Below, piece by piece: positions 10,470 through 19,317 of a stretch of DNA of 37,141 nucleotides; position 1 is the stretch's first letter; every line of letters begins with the position of its first letter. A program made the position numbers and the translations under genes. This stretch comes from Chloroflexota bacterium (GTDB lineage: Bacteria; Chloroflexota; Dehalococcoidia; SZUA-161), in NCBI GenBank assembly GCA_021787935.1, contig JAJYLC010000015.1, positions 1 to 37,141 on the forward strand, in the 5' to 3' direction. The notes under the pieces are model-generated. The model saw only the letters and a list, made by a program, of their open reading frames with translations, ran no database searches and had not been told where the DNA came from.

Positions 10470-11156
10470 TTAATTTGACTGCGGCGTCACCAATTCGGGT
10501 TTAGCTTTTCTACTCCGCTTCAAAAGGTACCAGGCGACAGCGCCGATTACTATCGCTTCCACGATAGTTGCCCCTGCTATGAACAGCGCAGCATCCTGAA
10601 AGAAACCCTCAGGGAACATCGTTAACAAGTTGTCACCTGGGAAAAGCTGCCAGAAGTCGTTGCGAAAGCTGATTAAGTGAAACAGCAAAAAGAATTGATC
10701 GAAGTCAACGATCGCCGCGAGCCCCAGGGCCGCCAGGAGCGCAATGGTGGTCCAGCTTCCCCAGATGATCCGCCCGGCCAGCTTTCGCCAGAAAGCACCG
10801 CCCAGGGCGAGTAAATTGAATGCTATGTATACAGCGATGTAACCCAGGGAAACAAACTGGAGGCGGTAGACCAACTGGATCAGACCTTTAACATCTTTCA
10901 AATGGACTATGTCGCGCTGGCTGTATACACTGATGTCAACAAATTCTGCATTAGAGTTGAAATAGGTGATAAGCTTGTGAGCGATTTCGGTGAGATTACC
11001 TTGATCTAGCCCTGTTTCCGCGCTGACTTGGTATTTATTGAACCCGTACTCATAGAGCCGGATATCGTTTACTGCAAATCTCACATTGGTGGTAATGAGT
11101 AGTAATGGAATGCAGATAATGAACAGAATAGCGCTTATAGTTCCTAGTGCTTTCAC
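10470..11156 (-). CDS. TIGR01906/DUF1461 family integral membrane protein
   Basis: 228-aa multi-TM ORF; NVRFAVNDIRLYEYGFNKYQVSAETGL, HLKDVKGLIQ resembles the DUF1461 family. Confidence 0.8.
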   Translation of the reverse strand: MKALGTISAILFIICIPLLLITTNVRFAVNDIRLYEYGFNKYQVSAETGLDQGNLTEIAHKLITYFNSNAEFVDISVYSQRDIVHLKDVKGLIQLVYRLQFVSLGYIAVYIAFNLLALGGAFWRKLAGRIIWGSWTTIALLAALGLAAIVDFDQFFLLFHLISFRNDFWQLFPGDNLLTMFPEGFFQDAALFIAGATIVEAIVIGAVAWYLLKRSRKAKPELVTPQSN

Positions 11157-11216
11157 TTAATCACTCCACCCCGCTTAGAATATGGTAGTCGAGTGTCTTC
11201 TACCTTGTCAATGTGA

Positions 11217-12308
11217 GTGGTGGGCTATATAATGGCCTTGAGGTTGGCAATGGCTGATAATGACGTTTATTCGAGTCTGGCAGAGAGACACGGCTACAAG
11301 GATTCCCTCCGGTATCGCCGCATATTGGAATATCTGATGGATCACAGACAGGCTGAGCTTGCCGCTCTCATGCCCATGAAATACAAAGAATTAGCCAATA
11401 GGCTCAATATGGATGTGGCGACTGTGAAAAGTGAAGTCGAGGGTTTATATAGAAAAGGTGTCATTTTCGCCAGAGGTCCCGAGAACCTTGAGGAAGCCAG
11501 CTTCGCCCTTGCCGTTGTGCAGTTACATGACATAACTATGTGCTCTTTTGACCGCGATGACGTTCGGGATAAGAAGCTCTTCGAGCTGTGGGACGACTTC
11601 TGTGTCAACGAATGGGACCCTGACCAGGTTGCCGACTGGGTCAAACAGGATGTGCCCCAGGGAAGGGTTGTTCCTGCCTACAAAGCCATCCTTAACAGCC
11701 CTGAGATATTGCCCTGTGAAGATATGCGCCAGATGATAAATTCGGCACGCTCTATTGCCGTTTCCTACTGCACCTGTCGCAGGCGCAAGGGAGCAGTAGG
11801 CAAGAAGTGTAATAAGTCCCACCCAATGGTAGACATCCAGTTCAATGTCTCCGCTGAGTACCTCATCAGCCGCAATGCTGGAAAAAGGCTTAGCCGCGAA
11901 GAAGCCCTGGCTCTGATAGACGAATGTGAAGGGCTCGGCCTGATTCATACTTGCGAGAACTCCACACGCATGAGGCCGCGCTGGGGGATGTGCAACTGCT
12001 GTACCGACTGCTGCATGGTTTATGAGCCCATCAATAGGTTGGGTGCTCCCGTGACCAAGTGCATCGCCAAAAGCAGGTACGAAGCCCATCTCGATGATGA
12101 ACTCTGCATCGGGTGCGAGATCTGCGTGGACTGGTGTCCCTTCGGCGCCATAGAGATGGTGAAGCTGAAAGGCTCCCAGAAAGAGAAGGCAGCTGTAAAT
12201 ATCGAGAAGTGCATGGGCTGCGGCGTCTGCGTGCTTAAATGTGATTACGAAGCGCTGAGCTTAAAGCTGGTGAGACCCCCGGAACATATACCGCAGCCAC
12301 AGTTTTAG
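11217..12308 (+). CDS. 4Fe-4S ferredoxin-domain protein with N-terminal winged-helix-like region
   Basis: 363-aa ORF; KYKELANRLNMDVATVKSEVEGLYRKGVIFARG (wHTH-like), then CTCRRRKG, CNCCTDCC, CIGCEICVDWCP, CMGCGVCVLKC; true start may be 11232 or 11250. Confidence 0.88.
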   Translation: MVGYIMALRLAMADNDVYSSLAERHGYKDSLRYRRILEYLMDHRQAELAALMPMKYKELANRLNMDVATVKSEVEGLYRKGVIFARGPENLEEASFALAVVQLHDITMCSFDRDDVRDKKLFELWDDFCVNEWDPDQVADWVKQDVPQGRVVPAYKAILNSPEILPCEDMRQMINSARSIAVSYCTCRRRKGAVGKKCNKSHPMVDIQFNVSAEYLISRNAGKRLSREEALALIDECEGLGLIHTCENSTRMRPRWGMCNCCTDCCMVYEPINRLGAPVTKCIAKSRYEAHLDDELCIGCEICVDWCPFGAIEMVKLKGSQKEKAAVNIEKCMGCGVCVLKCDYEALSLKLVRPPEHIPQPQF

Positions 12309-12316
12309 AGAAGGAT

Positions 12317-13093
12317 ATGAAACAAGACCCTTCCAGTTTTGATGCCCTGGAGAAAATCGTGGCCAGGCTTCGGGCGCCCGATGGCTGCCCCTGGGACCGC
12401 GCTCAGACCCACGCCTCGATCAAGCCCTATCTAATAGAAGAGGCTTATGAGGTTCTTCAGGCTCTGGACGAGGAGAGCACAGACAAGCTGTGCGAGGAGC
12501 TGGGAGACCTGCTGTTGCAGATTCTGCTGCACGCCCAGATAGCCAAAGAAGCCAGTGAATTCAGTATTCGCGATGTCATCAAGGGCATCAACACCAAACT
12601 CATCCGCCGCCATCCCCATGTCTTCGGCCAGTCCAAAGCAGCTAATGCAGAGCAGGTAGCTCTGGAATGGGAGGAGTTGAAGCAGAACGAGCGCAAAAAA
12701 GATGACTCACTGCTTTCCAGCGTGCCCAGGGGAATGCCGGCGTTGAGCTACAGCCATTCCATACAGCGCAGGGCTGCCGGGGTAGGCTTCGACTGGAAAG
12801 AGTACGAAGGCATACTTGACAAGCTTACTGAAGAGATACGTGAGGTGAAACAAGCAACTACCCAGCAGGAGAAGATTCGCGAGTTCGGTGATGTCTTGTT
12901 TGCCTTGGTCAACGCGGCTCGCTGGCAGGGTGTTGACCTAGAGGAGGCTTTGCGCCTGGCTAACGAGCGGTTCAGCCGCCGCTTTCGCTACATGGAGGAA
13001 GCGTGCCGCAGTCGCGGCATCTCCCTCCGCGACCTGTCGTTCGAGGAGCAGAATGCCCTCTGGGATGAGGCCAAGAGCAAGCTGGGGGATTGA
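12317..13093 (+). CDS. mazG: nucleoside triphosphate pyrophosphohydrolase MazG
   Basis: 258-aa ORF; LRAPDGCPWDRAQTHASIKPYLIEEAYEVLQAL ... EELGDLLLQILLHAQIA ... RRHPHVFG. Confidence 0.96.
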   Translation: MKQDPSSFDALEKIVARLRAPDGCPWDRAQTHASIKPYLIEEAYEVLQALDEESTDKLCEELGDLLLQILLHAQIAKEASEFSIRDVIKGINTKLIRRHPHVFGQSKAANAEQVALEWEELKQNERKKDDSLLSSVPRGMPALSYSHSIQRRAAGVGFDWKEYEGILDKLTEEIREVKQATTQQEKIREFGDVLFALVNAARWQGVDLEEALRLANERFSRRFRYMEEACRSRGISLRDLSFEEQNALWDEAKSKLGD

Positions 13094-13113
13094 CCTTTCC
13101 AGAGTTGCCAGCA

Positions 13114-13425
13114 TTACACCCCTTCGGCAATAGAGCGGGGGGTAGTGGCGAAAACAGAGACCTTGCTCTTAGTTTTCAAAAGCCTCTCTATCTTGTCCAC
13201 AATCGCCATTCGCTCCGGGTTTTTCTCCCAGGCTTTCCAATCTCTCAAACTCTCCCAGGAGCTGATTGCTACGTGAGTGCCGGCGTGTTCTACCGAGAAT
13301 AGAGTTTCACCGGATATGTACCCCGTTTGACGGATTGCTTTCGCTCTCAGGTCCTTTAGCAGCTCTGCTACCTCACCTTGGTTATCGGGGCTGACAGACC
13401 GCTCGATAATCACTTTTATCGTCAT
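13114..13425 (-). CDS. antibiotic biosynthesis monooxygenase (ABM)-domain-like protein
   Basis: MTIKVIIERSVSPDNQGEVAELLKDLRAKAIRQTGYISGETLFSVEHAGTHVAISSWESLRDWKAW; trimmed to ATG after GGAGG. Confidence 0.8.
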   Translation of the reverse strand: MTIKVIIERSVSPDNQGEVAELLKDLRAKAIRQTGYISGETLFSVEHAGTHVAISSWESLRDWKAWEKNPERMAIVDKIERLLKTKSKVSVFATTPRSIAEGV

Positions 13426-13705
13426 CACCGCCTCCTTCCTCAGTTTGCACCTGTGCAAGGTTACTCTAGGTTATTTAGGGAGTGCCATGATAGCACTTGA
13501 TTTAGCGTATTTCAATCCCCCGAAGGAGAGGTTCTTCTACATATCTTATATATATGTCCAGGTTGACAAAGGCGAATCGGTCAATTAATATTCCCGTGGC
13601 TCGGTCTTGTGTCGGGCGTATCTGTTGGGCATCGATGCCTGTCTTAGAGTCCACGGCAATTTTAGTTGAATTACTCAAGATTGTTGAGCTTCAAAAGGAG
13701 GGCAC

Positions 13706-14155
13706 ATGTCTGAAGGACCTAAAAGAAGAGAAGAGAAGAACGAGGAGAAAAGGCGCGAGAAGGACGAGAAAGAAGACGAGAAAAGGAAAGGCTGGGACGA
13801 AAAGTGGCGGCGAGACCGGGTCAATGCATTTATGTGGGCGGCGGTCCTTATCTGGGGAGCGCTGGTAATACTGGCGGAAACAACCGATTATGCTAAAGAC
13901 CATTTTTCCAGTTGGTGGGAAGGGTGGGCCGTTTTCTTTGCTGGCGCTGGTGCCATCCTATTGATTACGGCTTTTTATCGAGTGCTTGTGCCGGAGCACC
14001 GGCGTTCAGTAGCCGGGAATGTGATCATAGGATTAGTCCTTCTGGGCATCGGCCTGGGTTCGCTCATAAGCTGGAATTACATCTGGGTTATTGTACTGAT
14101 TATCATTGCAATCATGATACTGCTTAGGGCATTCGTACCGAGGCGTCGAACCTAA
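13706..14155 (+). CDS. membrane protein with highly charged Lys/Glu/Arg-rich N-terminus
   Basis: MSEGPKRREEKNEEKRREKDEKEDEKRKGWDEKWRRD followed by ~4 predicted TM segments; AAGGAGGGC Shine-Dalgarno. Confidence 0.8.
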   Translation: MSEGPKRREEKNEEKRREKDEKEDEKRKGWDEKWRRDRVNAFMWAAVLIWGALVILAETTDYAKDHFSSWWEGWAVFFAGAGAILLITAFYRVLVPEHRRSVAGNVIIGLVLLGIGLGSLISWNYIWVIVLIIIAIMILLRAFVPRRRT

Positions 14156-15333
14156 AGCCGGCCCAGGTTTAATGTCATAAACTCCCCCCAAGCATAGTCA
14201 AGGAGAGTCCACCAGTGGTCGCGGCCGATGCAGCGGAAGTAAGGAGGCCGGACTGCTAGTATCATGTCGCCGATCTTATAGCGAGCCAACACCGGTGTGG
14301 AAACGATGAGGCTACCCAGCTCATAGGGCTTCATCTCGTACAGCAGCTTGATGCCTCGTCTGGTCTGCACCTCGAAAAAAAACTGGTCGTAGTTGGGCAC
14401 CCAGGCCCTGCGGTTATCCATCTGCTGGCCGAACATCCCTTCAGTAGCTCCGTAGATCTCTCTAATAGCTGCCGGGCCGTAGAGGGCGCGCAATGCGGGC
14501 TCCTGCCGGGTATTTATACCGGGCACGCTGCCCAGGGTCATAACACGTACCTTCCATATGTTCTTAGGATAGACGCCGTGGGCGCGGTGAAGATAGCTGC
14601 CGAACAGAATAGCTGTGGGCGAAACACCGCCGACCATAGTCATGTTCTCGTCTTTGCACTTTTGATATGCCAGCTCGAAGCGCGCTTCCCAGGCGCGGAT
14701 GGACTTGCTTCCCCCTAGTGCGTCGATTTCCTCCTGTGTAGGCACTGAGCGAATAGGGGTAAATGTAGATACGTGCTTCAGGTAAATGCCCGAGCTGTAA
14801 CCGTACTCCAGTTCCTTTTCGCCTACCTGAATTTTCCCTATCACCGAGGGAAAGTTTAGGTTCAGATTGACACCCTCAAGCACCTCGTAACATTTATTGG
14901 TGACGACATAATTTAACATGGCCCGGCCGGCGCTGACCCTCATCTGCAGGTCAGTAGGGGTCATGGGTATGAACTTGGACTCATCGCCCGTAGTGCCGCG
15001 CGTTATAGCCCAGCCAATCGGTTCTTCACTGAGCAGCAGCCCCGTCTCACCCGCCATCACGCGCTGAATTAGAGGCTTGTAGCCTTCATAAGTGACAACC
15101 GGGAATGCACGTCGATAGTCATCTATACTTTCTATATGTTCTGCACCATGCATCTTTCCGTAGTCGGTCCGGGCATAGCCCTCCATAAGGGTGCTCAGCA
15201 CCTTCCTCTGAGCCTCTGCCGGAGCCTCGACTGCGGTATGCCAGGGCTGCAAAAATGCTTTGAGCAGCTCTAAAGCTTCCTGGTGGTCCTGGGACACAGG
15301 TTTGGTTTCTACTGATTCAGGTCTCATAGGCAA
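14152..15333 (-). CDS. GH3-like acyl-adenylate-forming family protein, short form
   Basis: 393-aa ORF; RTDYGKMHGAEHIESIDDYRRAFPVVTYEGYKPLIQRVMAGE, TRGTTGDESKFIPMT, IREIYGATEGMFGQQ, YKIGDMI. Confidence 0.85.
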   Translation of the reverse strand: MPMRPESVETKPVSQDHQEALELLKAFLQPWHTAVEAPAEAQRKVLSTLMEGYARTDYGKMHGAEHIESIDDYRRAFPVVTYEGYKPLIQRVMAGETGLLLSEEPIGWAITRGTTGDESKFIPMTPTDLQMRVSAGRAMLNYVVTNKCYEVLEGVNLNLNFPSVIGKIQVGEKELEYGYSSGIYLKHVSTFTPIRSVPTQEEIDALGGSKSIRAWEARFELAYQKCKDENMTMVGGVSPTAILFGSYLHRAHGVYPKNIWKVRVMTLGSVPGINTRQEPALRALYGPAAIREIYGATEGMFGQQMDNRRAWVPNYDQFFFEVQTRRGIKLLYEMKPYELGSLIVSTPVLARYKIGDMILAVRPPYFRCIGRDHWWTLLDYAWGEFMTLNLGRL

Positions 15334-15391
15334 AGCCTATTATATCAGATTGACGAAATCTCACTCGCCGAACGATTAAGAATAATAATGC

Positions 15392-15422
15392 TTGACCACT
15401 GTTAAGTTATTATATATAATAA
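15392..15422 (+). promoter_or_regulatory. sigma70-like promoter with overlapping palindrome (candidate MarR operator)
   Basis: TTGACC (15392-15397), 17-nt spacer, TATAAT (15415-15420); 16-nt perfect palindrome TTATTATATATAATAA (15407-15422) covers the -10. Confidence 0.65.
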
Positions 15423-15457
15423 AGTTATACTTAAATATTTACTAATGATTAGGTAAT

Positions 15458-15922
15458 ATGAACTCCTTGCCTTCCTCATCTTTTCACGAAGGGCTGGAAC
15501 TTGTTTTAGCCCACAGTATTCAGGATTTCATGCGCTCCATGAAGAAGCATGGCCTATCTACACCACAGATCCATGCTCTAATGTATATCTATCACGCTGG
15601 AGAATGCCAGGTATCGGATATCGGCGCGCTGACGGATGTGAGCGATGCTGCAGCGAGCCAGTTAGTGGAGAGGCTGGTGCAGCAGGATTTGGTGGAACGA
15701 CGGGAGAACCCGGCGAACCGGCGAACAAAAATACTCAGGCTTTCCAAGAAGGGGAAGGGATTGATTCGTGACAGCATTCCCCCGCATCATTTTCTAATGG
15801 AAGTAATGACCTCTCTTACCCCAGAGCAACGTGAAACTGTCCAGGCTGCTTTTACTATACTGGCTCAAACGGCCCGGCGTATGCAAATACCTGAAAAAGG
15901 AAAGGAGGTCAACGATGCATAG
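15458..15922 (+). CDS. MarR family transcriptional regulator
   Basis: 154-aa ORF; LSTPQIHALMYIYHAGECQVSDIGALTDVSDAAASQLVERLVQQDLVERRENPANRRTKILRLSKKG. Confidence 0.93.
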   Translation: MNSLPSSSFHEGLELVLAHSIQDFMRSMKKHGLSTPQIHALMYIYHAGECQVSDIGALTDVSDAAASQLVERLVQQDLVERRENPANRRTKILRLSKKGKGLIRDSIPPHHFLMEVMTSLTPEQRETVQAAFTILAQTARRMQIPEKGKEVNDA

Positions 15923-16586
15923 GATGCACAACCACCCAAAAACCAAAAGCGGCCCGGAAACCACCGGAGTCACTACTCATTGGACACCTCAACACGACAT
16001 TTTCGTCCGTCTCATAGGGATGGGTGTGAATGGCCCCAACAGCCGCATGATCATCGAAATGGCGAAGATCAAACCGGGAGACAAGGTTCTCGATGTGGGT
16101 TGTGGCACCGGCGACCTTACCCTGACAGCCAAGAAATATGCCGGGGCGTCTGGTTCAGCGTATGGTATAGATGCCTCGCCGGCGGGAGTCGATATAGCCC
16201 GGGAAAAGGCAAAACGCAGCGGTTCCGAGGTTGTTTTCGAGGTCGGGTTGATCGAGAAGATTGCCTATCCGGACGCTATCTTCGATGTCGTCATCAGCCG
16301 TCTAGTGATTCATCATCTTCCGGACGATCTGAAATGCCAGGGATTTAAGGAGATTTATCGGGTGTTAAAGCCGGGCGGACTTTTCTTCCTGGTCGATTTT
16401 AAATCGCCGACCAACCCCGTCCTGGCACGTGTTGCCTCTGCCCTGGTCCGCCATAGGATGATGATGCAATCCAATGTGCAGGGTATTCCTCCTATGCTGA
16501 CGGAAACGGGATTTGTAGATGTTGCCTCCGGACCTACACGCTCTGCGTTCCTGGCTTTCGTCAGCGCGAGGAAACCAGACGACTAA
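15915..16586 (+). CDS. class I SAM-dependent methyltransferase
   Basis: KPGDKVLDVGCGTGDLTLTAKKYAG ... VVISRLVIHHLPDDLK; ATG at 15915 after AAAGGAGGT, overlapping the marR stop. Confidence 0.93.
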   Translation: MHRMHNHPKTKSGPETTGVTTHWTPQHDIFVRLIGMGVNGPNSRMIIEMAKIKPGDKVLDVGCGTGDLTLTAKKYAGASGSAYGIDASPAGVDIAREKAKRSGSEVVFEVGLIEKIAYPDAIFDVVISRLVIHHLPDDLKCQGFKEIYRVLKPGGLFFLVDFKSPTNPVLARVASALVRHRMMMQSNVQGIPPMLTETGFVDVASGPTRSAFLAFVSARKPDD

Positions 16587-16704
16587 ATTAGTAATTTGTT
16601 CTCAAATATGATAATTTATAATAATCGTAAAAATTTTGGGCTTATACAAAGAGAGACGAAATTATTTTGTTGGAAACAGTTTTCTGAATGAAAGGTGGGT
16701 AGGT

Positions 16705-16979
16705 ATGACTACTGAAGAGAAAGTTCCCAGGATGATTTTGAAAATTCTGACCGCTACCGGGCAGAAAAAATACATTATTGTAAATTGCCTGCTGTCAAAG
16801 ACGCGGCCATATCTTTTGTCAGTGAGATGATCTGGAATATTGTCGAAGCTACTTCTGGTATGCAAACTGCAAGCCTTGTCGTGCCTGGCAAGCCTTCCAT
16901 TATATACAATTCACGCTGGATAGTAGGTGTGGAATACTCTTTTATCGGGGCAGATGCTTTCGAAGATTCCCTTTATTAA
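16705..16979 (+). pseudogene. small hypothetical protein gene apparently interrupted by a frameshift
   Basis: MTTEEKVPRMILKILTATGQKKYIIV in one frame (SD AGGTGGGTAGGT) continues naturally as KLPAVKDAAISFVSEMIWNIVEATSGMQTASLVVPGKPSIIYNSRWIVGVEYSF in a second frame after GTAAATTG. Confidence 0.5.
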
Positions 16980-17327
16980 GTATCGGAGAGAGCCAGAAAG
17001 TCGCAAAAAAGCCGCAGTCTTAAATCTTTTTTAAATTCCTCAGTCACTAATACTAAATATCTATCAGCATCCTAATATCGTACCTATAGTGAATACACAC
17101 TTTCTGTGAGAGCATAGGCTGCTGCGTGAAAACGATGGAATAAGAAATTTGGGTATTAAGTAGCTCTTGCTATTAACACCCAGACTTTCTCCCGAATCAA
17201 ACTACCAACAACCATCTCGTGGGTTTAAACGGTGGTAAATGCCAACTGCCCTCTATGGGGGAAGAAATTCTCGTAATCATTCAAATTTGTAAAAAGACGC
17301 ACCGGAATCCACGGAGTCGATATTAGG

Positions 17328-17498
17328 CTAACCGTTTGTGTGCTCTCCATCTTCATCGGACATGACGACTTTTAGCTTTCGACCGGATGGAAGCACGTGT
17401 ATCTGCTTCCGCAGGTTGGTAGCAGGATTCTTGGGGTGCCCATTCGTATTGTTTTCCTTTTCCCTGTCGTTGGCCTCGTAATGGTTTTCATATACCAT
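17328..17498 (-). CDS. small hypothetical protein
   Basis: MVYENHYEANDREKENNTNGHPKNPATNLRKQIHVLPSGRKLKVVMSDEDGEHTNG; GGGAGGAGGTGATG upstream of ATG. Confidence 0.45.
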   Translation of the reverse strand: MVYENHYEANDREKENNTNGHPKNPATNLRKQIHVLPSGRKLKVVMSDEDGEHTNG

Positions 17499-17819
17499 CA
17501 CATCATCACCTCCTCCCATTTTATATCCCGCCATAGGGGCGAATGAAGATAATATCCCCAAAGTCTCAATAACGAATCTGCAATTACCAAACGAGGCTGC
17601 CCAGAGAGCTGAATCTATATCAACTGATGAGGAGGCTGCGCTCGAAATATGTATGTAAATGATTACTTACATATTAACATTTAGGAGAGATCGTGTCAAC
17701 CTTCGAAAAATCGAGACACTATATAGCCTAACCATCTTTATCAAGACTAGGAAAACGGTGTTTTTGACATTCACTTAGTAAATGGCTATTCTGCATCTAT
17801 AGAGATGGGAGGTGGTCTG

Positions 17820-18284
17820 ATGCAAGCATATTGTCTGAAATGCCGTGCAAAAAGAGAAATGAAAAATGTAAGAAGTATAACTATGAAAAATGGAAGGCCG
17901 GCGATTCAGGGCGTGTGCTCGGTATGTGGCACTAAAATGTACAAAATAGGAAAGAAGATAGAAAAGAAGGGCGCTAGAGCAGTCGGCGCGCCGACCAAAG
18001 CAGTGAGTAAATCGTGGTTGGCAAATGTTCCAGAAGATAAAGTATTCGGGTGCCATGATGGCCGCGCTATGAAAAACCTGGAGGAACTTAGCGCAGGTCT
18101 GCAGCAAATGTCAGAGGAGACCTTCCGATACCATGTCACTTCGGATAAGAACGATTTCAGCAAGTGGATTAAAGATGTAATAGGCGACTACGAGCTTTCA
18201 ACAGAGCTGCAAAATTTCAGTACTAAGGACCAGGCAGCTAAGGTTGTGGCTGATAGAAGCGCATGGTTGAAGGGCGGTGACTGA
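17820..18284 (+). CDS. DUF5679 / DUF5752-like two-domain protein
   Basis: MQAYCLKCRAKREMKNVRSITMKNGRPAIQGVCSVCGTKMYKI (zinc ribbon) plus FRYHVTSDKNDFSKWIKDVIGDYELSTEL (DUF5752-like); ATG after GGGAGGTGG. Confidence 0.82.
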   Translation: MQAYCLKCRAKREMKNVRSITMKNGRPAIQGVCSVCGTKMYKIGKKIEKKGARAVGAPTKAVSKSWLANVPEDKVFGCHDGRAMKNLEELSAGLQQMSEETFRYHVTSDKNDFSKWIKDVIGDYELSTELQNFSTKDQAAKVVADRSAWLKGGD

Positions 18285-18337
18285 AAGGCGCGTAAGCTAA
18301 TATTAAAGTGGCTGCCGATGCACGCAGGGTAAAGCGC

Positions 18338-19279
18338 TCAGGTTAAAAAGAGGTGGTCGAGTATGTACCCTGACGCCATTAGGGTAACTGTAAACAAGCC
18401 GAAAAGTGCGTTTGCCCAAAGGGCTGGGGTAAAACTAGCGTTAGAGCGATAGCTCAGAGCACCTTTTATTGCCCAGAGGGCGAACGGAATTGTCACCAGA
18501 GAGATCAGCGTTGGCAGCGGCATGACTCCCGATGCTGCCCAGGCTATTGACCAAGCATAGACTACTGCAGTTCCAACCAGGTATAACCAGGCTGCCTTGG
18601 GCCTGCCCAGTATGATAGGCAGTGTTCTATCTCCTCCCATCTTGTCCGCCTCAACATCCGGGAATTCATTCAGAAGGTGAACGTCGAAAATCAAAATCCC
18701 GGCCGGGATGGCTGCCACCACTGCTTCTGCGCTATAGCCTCCTGTTTGAACGAAGTAAAACATCAATGTGGGAAGTACGCCCAGCCCCAGAGCAGAGGAT
18801 AGCTCCCCCAATCTCCATCTGGTCAAAAATGGTGTATAGATGAGCACGCAGACAGCCCCCACGCCGATGACGGGAAGCAGCAGCAGGCCTCTTGTGATTA
18901 TTAGATATACCCATATGGGGATTGCGAGGGCGAAACTCAATAGACCAAATCTTAAGACAGACACGGGCCTGAGAAGATGTGCCGGCAGGATGCCGCTGCC
19001 CCCGGTGAAAGGCGTCCTTTGGGTCTTAAGGTCTACTCCGCTCTTATAATCGAAGTAGTCATTGAGCACCTGCACACTGACCTGCCAGAGCACGAGCCCG
19101 ATGAAGGCAAGCACAGCATAGCGAAAGTTGAAGAATCCATTCCGCCATGCTATGGATGTGCCCAATAGTGCGAGCGCCACGGATATGAGGAGAAATCTGG
19201 GACGGATTTCTTTAAGCCATATCCGGGCCCCCGATATCCCCTTCCGCACAGATTTTGCGAAAACAATCCCTGAGACCAA
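18338..19279 (-). CDS. UbiA family prenyltransferase (1,4-dihydroxy-2-naphthoate polyprenyltransferase-like)
   Basis: 313-aa multi-TM ORF; VLNDYFDYKSGVDLKTQRTPFTGGSGIL (NDxxDxxxD) and NEFPDVEADKMGGDRTLPIILG. Confidence 0.9.
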   Translation of the reverse strand: MVSGIVFAKSVRKGISGARIWLKEIRPRFLLISVALALLGTSIAWRNGFFNFRYAVLAFIGLVLWQVSVQVLNDYFDYKSGVDLKTQRTPFTGGSGILPAHLLRPVSVLRFGLLSFALAIPIWVYLIITRGLLLLPVIGVGAVCVLIYTPFLTRWRLGELSSALGLGVLPTLMFYFVQTGGYSAEAVVAAIPAGILIFDVHLLNEFPDVEADKMGGDRTLPIILGRPKAAWLYLVGTAVVYAWSIAWAASGVMPLPTLISLVTIPFALWAIKGALSYRSNASFTPALWANALFGLFTVTLMASGYILDHLFLT

Positions 19280-19317
19280 TATGCACCCCGCTGTCTGGTG
19301 CTAATCACTGAGTTAGC

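Noticed and set aside
17652-17673. Inverted repeat TATGTAA-N8-TTACATA
   Set aside because: Operator-like, but short and AT-rich with no adjacent regulator gene; could easily be chance.
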